Origin: Geobacillus proteiniphilus
GTDB taxonomy: Bacteria; Bacillota; Bacilli; Bacillales; Anoxybacillaceae
Length of the DNA stretch: 37,184 nucleotides
Direction of reading: 5' to 3'
Assembly: GCF_001908025.1 (NCBI RefSeq)
Contig: NZ_MQMG01000041.1
Coordinates: 1 to 37,184, forward strand
Below the pieces are notes generated by a model, which saw only the letters and a list, made by a program, of their open reading frames with translations, ran no database searches and had not been told where the DNA came from. Below are positions 1-7,517 of this stretch, in pieces. Within the stretch, counting starts at the first letter, position 1. Each line of letters starts with the position of its first letter. The position numbers were made by a program, and so were the translations under genes.

Positions 1-16
1 TTTTCAGGATAGAATA

Positions 17-208
17 ATGGAAATTATGAAATTCGTAGAATGGTCAAAAACAACCAAAGTCGATGCAGGTCAACTTGACTATCGTTTTTGGCTCGAACAT
101 AAAAAACGAAGGACAGGCTATTCAATTACAACATTTGGTTTAAAAAGAATAACACGATTATCTTTGATAAAAAACAGGGAAATATGGTTTCGTTCCTTCA
201 AAGTATGA
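17..208 (+). CDS. Unrecognised small ORF at window edge, possibly 5' partial
   Basis: A 63-codon reading frame in AT-rich DNA. The frame stays open to the left window edge, so the ATG at 17 may be internal and the gene 5'-truncated by the window. The product is basic and polar (many K and R) with no signal peptide or membrane segment. I do not recognise a family. No convincing ribosome site precedes the ATG. It lies upstream of a stem-loop resembling IS200/IS605-type ends, so it could be the degraded tail of a transposon gene, but I see no TnpB zinc-finger motif in it. It may be non-coding. Confidence 0.2.
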   Translation: MEIMKFVEWSKTTKVDAGQLDYRFWLEHKKRRTGYSITTFGLKRITRLSLIKNREIWFRSFKV

Positions 209-350
209 AACGGAATTGAAGAGTTTGCTCAATGAGTAGGCAATGCTTAACAAGACGGATTGTTTGAACGCCAAGCGGGATCCAAAGGCCAAATGCACGA
301 AAGAAGGGATAATCGGCAGTATTTTGTTTGCAAAGGAAACAAGAATCCCC

Positions 351-379
351 CACTTCCACCGGCATTAGCCGATAAGTGG
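351..379 (+). repeat. Stem-loop 1, related to stem-loop 2 at 639-683
   Basis: Outer stem CCACTT (351-356) pairs with AAGTGG (374-379). Inner stem CGGC (360-363) pairs with GCCG (368-371) around an ATTA loop. It is followed by GAGGCAGTCCCATC and a run of eight T (from 393), so it could also terminate plus-strand transcription. The outer stem and the following AGG are shared with the hairpin at 639-662, suggesting both derive from the same mobile-element end. Such nested hairpins are typical of IS200/IS605-family ends, but that assignment is inference. Confidence 0.45.
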
Positions 380-421
380 AGGCAGTCCCATCTTTTTTTT
401 GTACAGGGGGATGATTGAATA

Positions 422-601
422 TTAATGTGTTCCTAAAAACCCGTACATATATAGAAAAACAAAGAGAAAGGTTAATACGGCTCCTATCATTGTTTGATTA
501 AGTGTGTTTTCATCACTGTTCAAATTTTTTAAAAAGCTTGCTAAATTCAAAAACCACAAAACACCTATTATCGGTAAAATAAGTAAGTATATATATTCCA
601 T
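422..601 (-). CDS. Small two-helix membrane protein (59 aa), unknown function
   Basis: A short gene just below a 60-residue cutoff. The start ATG (601-599) is preceded by a clear AAAAGGAG ribosome site about 8 bases upstream, and the stop is TAA at 424-422. The product begins MEYIYLLILPIIGVLWFLNL and ends in FLYMYGFLGTH. It has an N-terminal hydrophobic helix (about residues 3-24), a short polar loop containing KNLNSDENTLNQ, and a second hydrophobic helix (about 38-57), so it is probably a two-pass membrane protein. No family is recognised. Its low GC content resembles the secreted protein gene at 1152-1979 and differs from the core genome. It lies between two related stem-loops and may be mobile-element cargo. 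The ribosome site and clean hydrophobic pattern argue that it is real. Confidence 0.6.
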   Translation of the reverse strand: MEYIYLLILPIIGVLWFLNLASFLKNLNSDENTLNQTMIGAVLTFLFVFLYMYGFLGTH

Positions 602-638
602 TCAAAAAACTCCTTTTACTGTAAAGTTTGAACCACTC

Positions 639-683
639 CCACTTAGCTAACGCTTAAAGTGGAGGATTTCTGGGTAATCCTCC
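639..683 (+). repeat. Stem-loop 2: overlapping hairpins, mobile-element end-like
   Basis: CCACTT (639-644) pairs with AAGTGG (657-662) around an inner AGC/GCT stem (645-647 and 652-654). A second perfect 8-bp hairpin, GGAGGATT (661-668) with AATCCTCC (676-683), shares the last two bases of the first, so the two structures are mutually exclusive at that point. The first hairpin is a variant of the one at 351-379. The arrangement resembles subterminal hairpins of IS200/IS605-type elements (inference). Confidence 0.45.
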
Positions 684-732
684 CTATATACATGTAACAT
701 GAAGAGTTAGCTTCTCAGTCATCCTCCACACC

Positions 733-1133
733 CTAAGCGCTGCAGCACTTCCTCCGGACGTTCGTGGATGCAGTGGACAAACGGAGCGATGCTTGCATGA
801 TATCGTTGCGATCCTTGCGACATATATGGGCGATCGCCGCACCTTTCAGCCATTTCCATAAGCGTTCAATCGGGTTCAGCTGTGGCAAATAGGGAGGAAG
901 GGGAAATAACGGGAAAATACGGCCCTTCTTCCCGCCAAAACGTCTTGACCATTTTGGCATGGTGAATGCAGGCGTGTTCCAACACCAAGACCATGAGACG
1001 ATCCGGATCGCGCTCTTTGAGCATTCTCAAGAAACCCAAGAACGCCGCGGCATGGGCAGCGGTCGTTTGATGAAGCACCGTTTCGCCATCGTGGAGGTTG
1101 ACCGCGCCAAACAGAGATGCGTGGGCATGACAT
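733..1133 (-). pseudogene. IS630-family transposase remnant, 5'-truncated and frameshifted
   Basis: The C-terminal half of a DDE transposase. In one frame (1133 to about 905) it reads through LHDGETVLHQTTAAHAAAFL and LVLEHACIHHAKMVKTFW. In a second frame (about 905 to 733) it reads PPYLPQLNPIERLWKWLK, the hallmark final block of IS630 transposases. The two pieces join by a one-base shift in a C/T-rich run near 895-910. The block usually written as VLDNAxIHH has Glu where the second catalytic Asp is expected, and the N-terminal DNA-binding half is absent. It cannot encode an active transposase. The 3' end of the neighbouring secreted protein gene lies only about 18 bases from its broken 5' end. 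Confidence 0.75.
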
Positions 1134-1151
1134 AAGAGAGGCTTGAAATCA

Positions 1152-1979
1152 TTAATAACTTAGTGTTAAAGCGTAAGAAGCAGTATCTACCGACTTAGAT
1201 GGAGTTATTGATAATCCTGCTGGAAATACTGATACACTAGGTTCGCCAATATATAATTGGTGTCCATATTCAATTTTAATGTTAATTGTACCATTATTTT
1301 TTGTTGGTACATAAACATATTGTCCCATATATCCTTTGTGTAAAGTAAATTCTGTAGAGCTTCTTAAGTCAAATTCACCAGCAACTCCAGCATTTGGTTC
1401 CCAATCACTAGGTAAGTAATCAATTGCATAATCTATCCAGTTTCCATTACCTTGTGGATCTTGACTATATCTATGTTGATGTTGTGTTACTTTTCCATTA
1501 CTAGTTGGAAGAAAAAATCCTGCACTTGAAGGAAAACCGAAAGTCATTTTATCTACAAGTTCGTAAAAAGGAGATTTTAGCCATTGAAAATTACCATAAA
1601 TATAAAATTTATCGTAATTTGTTCGATCAGAGGTTACTTTATAAACTGTACCCCATAATTTCATCGTTGAGGACGAAATTGTACCCATCGTTGTAAAATC
1701 ACCAGAATTATTTACTCCATTTTCGAACGAAAATATTTCAGTTTTTGAATCTTGGATGACAGCTTTATCTTTAATGAGTTGCTTTGCAACTTCTAAAGGC
1801 AACATATCTATTTCTTCTTCAGTATGTCCTGTTACATCTTTTAAATATTTTCTTTCTTGCTTTGTTAATTTTTCACTTTTTGAGGTATTATCCACTTCTT
1901 TTGCAGAGCTGAAATCATTGAAGAAAAATAATGAAAAAAGGAGCACTAAACTAAATAAATGAAATTTTAATTTTTTCAA
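1152..1979 (-). CDS. Secreted protein of unknown function (275 aa), AT-rich
   Basis: The start is TTG at 1979, seven bases after a strong GGAGGG. Residues 1-27 form a Sec-type signal peptide (MKK, then a hydrophobic run LFSLVLLFSLFFF, cleavage probably after FSSA). Residues about 38-70 carry a polar segment with LTKQERKYLKDVTGH and MLPLEVAKQLI, a pattern I have seen after the signal peptide in other Bacillus secreted proteins. The rest (about 85-275) is rich in aromatic, Ser/Thr and Gly residues and looks beta-rich, with no cysteines or catalytic motif visible. I do not recognise the family. It has its own sigma-A promoter. Its AT-rich composition contrasts with the GC-rich operon next door, and transposase fragments lie on both sides, which suggests horizontal acquisition. 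A secreted toxin, adhesin or surface protein is possible but unsupported. Confidence 0.75.
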   Translation of the reverse strand: MKKLKFHLFSLVLLFSLFFFNDFSSAKEVDNTSKSEKLTKQERKYLKDVTGHTEEEIDMLPLEVAKQLIKDKAVIQDSKTEIFSFENGVNNSGDFTTMGTISSSTMKLWGTVYKVTSDRTNYDKFYIYGNFQWLKSPFYELVDKMTFGFPSSAGFFLPTSNGKVTQHQHRYSQDPQGNGNWIDYAIDYLPSDWEPNAGVAGEFDLRSSTEFTLHKGYMGQYVYVPTKNNGTINIKIEYGHQLYIGEPSVSVFPAGLSITPSKSVDTASYALTLSY

Positions 1980-2013
1980 ATTAATTCCCTCCTTTTAGAT
2001 AGCTTTGAATTTT

Positions 2014-2067
2014 ATTATAAAATTTATAGTATTTATTGTAAATAAAAATATTTATTGTAAATAAAAA
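2014..2067 (-). promoter_or_regulatory. Sigma-A promoter within an 18-nt tandem repeat, for the secreted protein gene
   Basis: On the minus strand TTTACA (2042-2037) is followed by a 17-base spacer and TATAAT (2019-2014). The -35 lies inside an 18-nt sequence (2031-2048) repeated at 2050-2067 with a 19-nt period, so a second TTTACA sits one repeat upstream. Transcription would start near 2007, about 28 bases before the TTG start. The repeat could be a simple duplication or a pair of regulator-binding sites. Confidence 0.6.
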
Positions 2068-2266
2068 AATTAAAAGGATTTTCATTTCAAATTACACTTG
2101 ACAAAAAAAGAGGATTGTGATAAGTAAAACCAAAATAGTATTTCTTCCTTTTTATTCCATGCTTCTCTTTGGGCAACATTGCTGTCATGTTTGCCTTTAA
2201 AAGTCAAGTACATCTTTTGGTGAAGAACTTTTTTGTTTGGTTGTCAATTTATGTTAGTGAATTTGC
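2068..2266. other. Gene-free AT-rich spacer
   Basis: I see no ORF with a ribosome site here. A TTGACA on the plus strand (2098-2103) has no good -10 at the expected distance. The sequence marks the transition from the AT-rich patch to a GC-richer transposase-like remnant. Confidence 0.4.
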
Positions 2267-2562
2267 TCATCTACAGTAGGTATTTTGTTTGCTTATCCAT
2301 TGTAAAATATAGGTAAAGGACTCGCACGTCATGTGCTTGGAATCGCCTTGGGCCAGCGCGGTTTTTACGGTCCGCAACAACAAAAGGCTTCCGGTGATCA
2401 AAAAGGCGTTGGCGGCTTTCGTCTGCGCCCTTGTGTCTTTCGTCATAGCGGCGGAATCTGCCACGTCAATCCATTCGTCTTCGATCTTGGCTTGCTTCAG
2501 CTGCTCATGGACACGAGAGCGCTTTGATGCTTGCGATCAACTTAACCGCATCGCTGGTTCGG
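2267..2562 (-). pseudogene. Probable transposase C-terminal remnant, family not identified
   Basis: The minus-strand frame reads VHEQLKQAKIEDEWIDVADS then KDTRAQTKAANAFLITGSLL and ends ...LQWISKQNTYCR before a stop at 2267. The string looks like the C-terminal part of a transposase, but I cannot name the family with confidence. The frame has no good start or ribosome site, and the sequence upstream runs into the terminator of the bkd operon, so it is 5'-truncated. The first ATG (2464) is internal. It may instead be part of an unrecognised chromosomal gene. Confidence 0.35.
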
Positions 2563-2624
2563 GTTTGGCATTGGGGATCCACAGAAACCGTCCGGTCAGA
2601 AACAAGTTTGAAATCGCGCCACGC

Positions 2625-2658
2625 AAAAACCCCCACCGCCAACCGATGGCGATGGGGG
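2625..2658 (-). terminator. Rho-independent terminator of the ptb-bkd operon
   Basis: A 12-bp stem pairs 2658-2647 with 2641-2630 (one G-T wobble) around a 5-base loop and is followed on the minus strand by TTTTT. It begins 5 bases after the bkdB stop codon and closes the branched-chain oxo-acid operon. Confidence 0.9.
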
Positions 2659-2663
2659 AATCG

Positions 2664-4007
2664 TTAATAAATCGGCGTGTTGTCTTTGTTCATATTTTCC
2701 AAAATCTCTTTGACGCGGGCGAGGAAGCGGCCGCAAATGAGGCCGTCCAAGACGCGGTGGTCGAGCGACAAACATAAGTTGACCATGTCGCGGATGGCGA
2801 TCATGCCATCTTTGACGACCGGACGTTTGACGATCGTTTCCACTTGCAAAATGGCCGCTTGCGGATAGTTGATAATGCCCATCGACTGCACCGAGCCGAA
2901 CGCGCCGGTGTTGTTGACGGTGAACGTGCCGCCCTGCATGTCTTCCGGGCGCAGTTTGCCGGCGCGCGTTTTCGCCGCCAGTTCAGCGATTTCGCGGGCG
3001 ATGCCTTTGATCGTTTTTTCATCGGCGTGCTTGATGACGGGCACGAACAAGGCATCTTCCGTCGAGACAGCGATGGAGATGTTGATGTCCTTGCGCTGAA
3101 TGATCTTATCGCCCGCCCACACTGAGTTCAACTGCGGGAATTCTTTCAGCGCTTGGGCGACCGCCTTGACGAAGAAGGCGAAATACGTCAAATTGAAGCC
3201 TTCACGCCGCTTGAACTCGTCTTTGATGGCATCGCGGTACGCGACAAGATCGGTGACGTCGACTTCGACCATCGTCCACGCGTGCGGCGCTTCGTGTTTG
3301 CTGCGGAGCATGTTCGCCGCAATCGCCTTGCGCACCGGGGTGACCGGAATTTCGATGTCGCCCGCTCCGGCTTCGACGTTCGGGGCCGCTGGTTTGATCG
3401 GCGCTGCCTGCGGCGCGGTTGGCGCGGCAGCGCCAGCCGGTTGAACCGCCGCGGCGGCCGGGGCCGGTTGTTCCGTTCTCGGTTCCGCTTTTGGCGCCGC
3501 TTGTTCCGCCGCCGGTGCCGCTCCCGCTTTCGGAATTTGTCCAGACTCAATGAGCTTCAGCAAATCTTTGCGCGTCACCCGCCCGCCAAGGCCGGTGCCT
3601 TTCACTTGTTCAAGGTCAATGCCGTGTTCTTGGGCAAGGCGGAGAACGGCCGGCGAATAGCGGCCGTTGTTTGCCCGGCCGGCCTTTTTCGGAGCCGCTG
3701 GCTTCGCGTTGTCTTCTGCTTTCGGCGCTTCATCCGCCGGCTTCGCTTCCGGAGCCGGTGCAGCGCCTTCGACTTCGATCGTGCAAATCGGCGCGCCGAC
3801 CGGGAGCGTCTCCCCTTCTTTGGCGATCAGCTCGCGAATGACGCCGGCAAACGACGACGGAATTTCCGCGCTCACTTTATCGGTGATGACTTCGGCGACC
3901 GGATCGTATTTGTTCACTTTGTCGCCCGGGGAGACGAGCCATTTGCTGATCGTGCCTTCAGTGACGCTCTCCCCGAGCTGAGGCATCGTCAATTGTTCGA
4001 TGGCCAC
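2664..4007 (-). CDS. bkdB: Branched-chain 2-oxo acid dehydrogenase E2 (dihydrolipoyl acyltransferase)
   Basis: The E2 core transfers isobutyryl, isovaleryl and 2-methylbutyryl groups from E1 via lipoamide to CoA. The 447 residues show the full E2 order. An N-terminal lipoyl domain (about 1-80) has the lipoylated Lys44 in EVITDKVSAEIPS. An Ala/Pro-rich linker follows (about 81-112), then a peripheral subunit-binding domain (about 117-152, RYSPAVLRLA to GGRVTRKDLL), a second Ala/Pro linker (155-215), and the catalytic domain with the active-site block DHRVLDG (His417, Asp421). The start is GTG at 4007, seven bases after GGAGGG. Being last in an operon with E1alpha, E1beta, E3 and leucine dehydrogenase identifies it as the branched-chain rather than the pyruvate or oxoglutarate E2. 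Confidence 0.95.
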   Translation of the reverse strand: MAIEQLTMPQLGESVTEGTISKWLVSPGDKVNKYDPVAEVITDKVSAEIPSSFAGVIRELIAKEGETLPVGAPICTIEVEGAAPAPEAKPADEAPKAEDNAKPAAPKKAGRANNGRYSPAVLRLAQEHGIDLEQVKGTGLGGRVTRKDLLKLIESGQIPKAGAAPAAEQAAPKAEPRTEQPAPAAAAVQPAGAAAPTAPQAAPIKPAAPNVEAGAGDIEIPVTPVRKAIAANMLRSKHEAPHAWTMVEVDVTDLVAYRDAIKDEFKRREGFNLTYFAFFVKAVAQALKEFPQLNSVWAGDKIIQRKDINISIAVSTEDALFVPVIKHADEKTIKGIAREIAELAAKTRAGKLRPEDMQGGTFTVNNTGAFGSVQSMGIINYPQAAILQVETIVKRPVVKDGMIAIRDMVNLCLSLDHRVLDGLICGRFLARVKEILENMNKDNTPIY

Positions 4008-4044
4008 ATCGATACCCTCCTATCTCTGCTGCAATGTCTTCACC

Positions 4045-5028
4045 TTAAAACGCCGCCAGTTCGCGCATCGCTTTTTCGACTTTTTCCGGATTGATCATAA
4101 AGAACTTCTCCATCGTCGGCGCATACGGCATGGCTGGGACGTCCGGGCCGGCCAAGCGCATAATCGGCGCGTCAAGGTCAAACAGGCAATGCTCGGCAAT
4201 GATGGCCGCGACTTCGCTCATGACACTTCCTTCTTTATTGTCTTCCGTAATGAGCAGCACTTTCCCCGTTTTGCTCGCCGCTTCGATGATCGCTTCTTTG
4301 TCGAGCGGATAGACGGTGCGCAAATCCAACAGGTGAACGGAAATGCCATCTTGGGCGACGCGCTCGGCCGCCTGCAAGGCAAAATGGACGCAAAGCCCGT
4401 ATGTGATGACTGTGATGTCATCGCCTTCACGCTTGACGTCCGCCTTGCCGATCGGAAGCACGTAGTCGTCCTCCGGCACTTCCCCTTTAATGAGGCGGTA
4501 GGCGCGTTTATGCTCGAAAAAGAGAACCGGATCTTCGTCGCGAATCGCCGCTTTCAGCAGCCCTTTCACATCGTACGGCGTCGACGGCATGACGATTTTT
4601 AACCCTGGCTGGTTGGCGAAAATCGCTTCCACCGATTGCGAGTGGTACAGGGCGCCATGCACCCCGCCGCCGTACGGGGCGCGGATGACGATCGGGCAGT
4701 TCCAGTCGTTGTTCGAACGGTAGCGGATGCGCGCCGCTTCGGAAATAATTTGGTTGACCGCCGGCATGATAAAATCGGCAAACTGAATCTCGGCAATCGG
4801 GCGCAGGCCGTACATCGCTGCGCCGATGCCGACGCCGACGATCGCCGACTCGGAAAGCGGCGTGTCGATGACGCGCTCTTCCCCGAACTGCTCGTACAAT
4901 CCTTGTGTGGCTTTAAACACCCCGCCTTTCCGCCCCACGTCTTCCCCTAAGACAAACACGCGCGGGTCGCGTTCCATCTCTTCGCGAATCGCCATCGTGA
5001 CGGCATCAATATACGAAATGACAGGCAT
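4045..5028 (-). CDS. bkdAB: Branched-chain 2-oxo acid dehydrogenase E1 beta subunit
   Basis: The beta subunit of the thiamine-diphosphate-dependent decarboxylase that acts on the 2-oxo acids of Val, Leu and Ile (327 aa). Family blocks seen are VFVLGEDVGRKGGVF near the N-terminus, DTPLSESAIVGVGIGAA, EIQFADFIMPAVNQI, and the C-terminal transketolase-type region with DLRTVYPLDKEAI. The frame opens further upstream to 5106, but the ATG at 5028 behind GGGGGAATCG gives the family-standard N-terminus MPVISYIDAV, and the upstream part overlaps bkdAA. It lies between E1alpha and E2 and is translated in the same operon. Confidence 0.95.
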   Translation of the reverse strand: MPVISYIDAVTMAIREEMERDPRVFVLGEDVGRKGGVFKATQGLYEQFGEERVIDTPLSESAIVGVGIGAAMYGLRPIAEIQFADFIMPAVNQIISEAARIRYRSNNDWNCPIVIRAPYGGGVHGALYHSQSVEAIFANQPGLKIVMPSTPYDVKGLLKAAIRDEDPVLFFEHKRAYRLIKGEVPEDDYVLPIGKADVKREGDDITVITYGLCVHFALQAAERVAQDGISVHLLDLRTVYPLDKEAIIEAASKTGKVLLITEDNKEGSVMSEVAAIIAEHCLFDLDAPIMRLAGPDVPAMPYAPTMEKFFMINPEKVEKAMRELAAF

Positions 5029-5041
5029 CGTCGATTCCCCC

Positions 5042-6037
5042 TTACTCCTCGGCATACACGTAGCGAAGCGCATGCTCCGGCTCGGCGTACGGAGCCTTCT
5101 CCGCATAGTCGGTCGCTTCGTTCACTTCCTTCATGACGCGCGCTTGAATGTCCTCGTCAAGCTGGTCGGTCAAGACGCCGGTTTCTTTCAAATAGTTGGC
5201 AAACGACACGATCGGGTCTTTGGCGCGCGCTTCGGCGAGCTCTTCTTCCGTCCGGTAGACGCGGTGGTCGTCGTCCGACGAGTGCGACGTCAGGCGGTAT
5301 GTCACGGCCTCGATGAGCGTCGGCCCTTCGCCGCGGCGGGCGCGGTCGGCCGCTTCTTTCACGACGCGGTACACTTCAAGCGGATCGGTGCCGTCGACCG
5401 TATAGCCCGGCATGCCATAGCCGATGGCACGGTCGGACACCTTTTCGCACGCGAGTTGTTTCGAAATCGGCACGGAAATGGCGTACTTGTTGTTTTCGCA
5501 CATAAAGATGACTGGGAGTTTATGAACGCCGGCGAAGTTCGCCCCTTCATGGAAGTCGCCTTGGTTCGACGACCCTTCGCCGAACGTGACGAAGGCGACA
5601 AAATCTTTCTTTTCCATTTTCGCCGCCAAGGCGAAGCCGACCGCGTGCGGCACTTGTGTCGTCACAGGCGATGAACCGGTGACGATCCGGTTTTTCTTTT
5701 TCCCGAAATGCCCGGGCATTTGCCGGCCGCCGGAGTTCGGATCTTCCGCTTTGGCAAACGCCGCCAACATCAATTCTCTCGGCGTCATGCCAAACGTCAG
5801 GACAACGCCCACATCGCGGTAATACGGCAGAACATAGTCTTTCGTCCGGTCGAGGGCGAACGCCGCGCCGACTTGCGCCGCCTCCTGTCCTTGGCATGAG
5901 ATGACGAACGGAATTTTCCCCGCGCGGTTTAACAGCCACATCCGTTCATCGAGCTTGCGAGCAAGAAGCATCGTTTCATACATTTCCAACACCGTGTCAT
6001 CGCTTAATCCAAGCGCCTGATGACGATTTTGCGCCAT
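5042..6037 (-). CDS. bkdAA: Branched-chain 2-oxo acid dehydrogenase E1 alpha subunit
   Basis: The alpha subunit of the E1 decarboxylase (331 aa), binding thiamine diphosphate and Mg2+. The thiamine-binding stretch runs from FGEGSSNQGDFHEG (about 152-165) to MCENNKYAIS (179-188). The usual GDG opening is GEG, as I recall for branched-chain E1alpha proteins. RQMPGHFG (105-112) and YRLTSHSSDDDHRVYRTEEE carry the conserved active-site His and phosphorylation-loop-like region. The ATG at 6037 follows GGGAGG. It lies 28 bases downstream of lpdV and 13 bases upstream of bkdAB, consistent with stoichiometric operon expression. Confidence 0.95.
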   Translation of the reverse strand: MAQNRHQALGLSDDTVLEMYETMLLARKLDERMWLLNRAGKIPFVISCQGQEAAQVGAAFALDRTKDYVLPYYRDVGVVLTFGMTPRELMLAAFAKAEDPNSGGRQMPGHFGKKKNRIVTGSSPVTTQVPHAVGFALAAKMEKKDFVAFVTFGEGSSNQGDFHEGANFAGVHKLPVIFMCENNKYAISVPISKQLACEKVSDRAIGYGMPGYTVDGTDPLEVYRVVKEAADRARRGEGPTLIEAVTYRLTSHSSDDDHRVYRTEEELAEARAKDPIVSFANYLKETGVLTDQLDEDIQARVMKEVNEATDYAEKAPYAEPEHALRYVYAEE

Positions 6038-6065
6038 CGAAACAAACCTCCCTTAATCGTAAGCG

Positions 6066-7487
6066 TTAAAAGTGAATCGCCCGGCCATCGACAGCAAGCG
6101 CCGCTTCCGCCATGGCCTCTGACAGCGTCGGATGCGGATGGATCGCATGCGCCACTTCCCAAGGAGCCGCATCGAGCACACGGGCGAGCCCGGCTTCGGA
6201 AATCAAATCGGTCACGTGCGGCCCGACCATATGAACGCCAAGCAGATCATCCGTGTTCCGGTCGGCGATGAGTTTCACAAACCCTTCCGCCTCACCGAAT
6301 ACAAGCGCCTTGCCAATGGCTTTAAACGGAAATTTACCGACTTTCACGTCATAGCCTTTCGCTTTCGCCTCTTGCTCGGTTAAGCCGACCGCTGCCGCTT
6401 CGGGACGGGTGTAAATGCAGCGGGGCACCATCGTATAGTCAATCGGAGCTGGATTGTGCCCGGCCAAATGCTCAATGGCCACAATCCCTTCATGGGCGGC
6501 GACATGGGCAAGCTGCAGGCCGCCGATGACATCGCCGATCGCGTAAATGTGCGATTCTTTCGTTTGGCCGAACTCGTTCGTTTGAATATATCCCTTCTCC
6601 ACGACAATCTCGGTGTTTTCCAGGCCGATCCCCTCAATGTTCGCCTGACGTCCGACGGAAACAAGCATCTTGTCGGCCGCAAACGTTTTCCGCTCGCCTT
6701 GATGCTCCGCTTGAATGACAACGCCGTTTCCTTTCTCGAGCGTTTCCGGCAGCACCCGCGCTCCAGTGACGATGTTGACGCCGCGGCGGCGGAGCAGTTT
6801 TTCCATTTCTTTTGACACGTCTTCATCTTCTGTTGGCAAAATGCGATCGGCATACTCAAGCACGGTGACATCCACGCCGAAATCGTTCAGCATCGACGCC
6901 CATTCCATGCCGATCACGCCGCCGCCGACGATCAAGATGGACGATGGGAGCGTCTCCATTTGCAGCGCCTCATCGGACGTCATCACGAATTCGCCGTCCG
7001 GCTCGAGCCCCGGCAGCGTGCGCGGGCGCGAACCGGTGGCGATGACGACGAATTTCGGGACGAGCATTTCGTTTTCGCTGCCGTCGTTCATTTCGACCGA
7101 CACCGTCCCCGGCAGCGGGGAAAAGATCGACGGGCCGAGCAGGCGGCCGGTGCCGGCGTATACATCGATCTTCCCTTTTTTCATCAAATGCTGCACGCCT
7201 TTGTGGAGCTGCTCAACAATCGCCGCTTTGCGCGCCTGCACTTTGGCAAAATCAAGGCGCACGCCGTCGGCGATGACGCCAAACGCCTCGCCGTTTTTCG
7301 TTTGTGCGTACACTTCGGCACTGCGAAGCAGCGCTTTGGACGGAATGCAGCCAGCGTGCAGGCACGTGCCGCCGAGCTTCCCTTTTTCCACAACGGCCGT
7401 TTTCAACCCGAGCTGCGAGGCGCGAATGGCGGCCACATAGCCACCCGTTCCTCCGCCGAGAATGACGACATCGTATTCTTTTGCCAT
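6066..7487 (-). CDS. lpdV: Dihydrolipoamide dehydrogenase (E3) of the branched-chain complex
   Basis: A flavoprotein that reoxidises the dihydrolipoyl group of E2 and reduces NAD+ (473 aa). The FAD-binding GGGTGG is at residues 11-16. The redox disulfide GGTCLHAGCIPSK supplies Cys42 and Cys47. The NAD-binding motif is in ILIVGGGVIGMEWASML. The C-terminal HPHPTLSEA carries the catalytic His-Glu pair. The ATG at 7487 has AAGGAGAAGG just upstream. Its place between buk and bkdAA marks it as the operon-specific E3 rather than the E3 of pyruvate dehydrogenase. Confidence 0.95.
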   Translation of the reverse strand: MAKEYDVVILGGGTGGYVAAIRASQLGLKTAVVEKGKLGGTCLHAGCIPSKALLRSAEVYAQTKNGEAFGVIADGVRLDFAKVQARKAAIVEQLHKGVQHLMKKGKIDVYAGTGRLLGPSIFSPLPGTVSVEMNDGSENEMLVPKFVVIATGSRPRTLPGLEPDGEFVMTSDEALQMETLPSSILIVGGGVIGMEWASMLNDFGVDVTVLEYADRILPTEDEDVSKEMEKLLRRRGVNIVTGARVLPETLEKGNGVVIQAEHQGERKTFAADKMLVSVGRQANIEGIGLENTEIVVEKGYIQTNEFGQTKESHIYAIGDVIGGLQLAHVAAHEGIVAIEHLAGHNPAPIDYTMVPRCIYTRPEAAAVGLTEQEAKAKGYDVKVGKFPFKAIGKALVFGEAEGFVKLIADRNTDDLLGVHMVGPHVTDLISEAGLARVLDAAPWEVAHAIHPHPTLSEAMAEAALAVDGRAIHF

Positions 7488-7517
7488 CTTGCCTTCTCCT
7501 TTCTGTCCGTTGCCGCA

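Noticed and set aside
1-420. TnpB C-terminus before the first stem-loop
   Set aside because: I read the plus-strand frames and found no zinc-finger CxxC or DRDxNAA-type motif, so a TnpB gene is not supported here.
2098-2126. Plus-strand promoter starting with TTGACA
   Set aside because: No acceptable -10 at 16-18 bases and no gene downstream on that strand.
3153-4094. Long plus-strand ORF opposite bkdB
   Set aside because: It is antisense to an intact, fully recognisable E2 gene. Arg/Phe-rich composition is typical of shadow frames in GC-rich genes, and there is no ribosome site.
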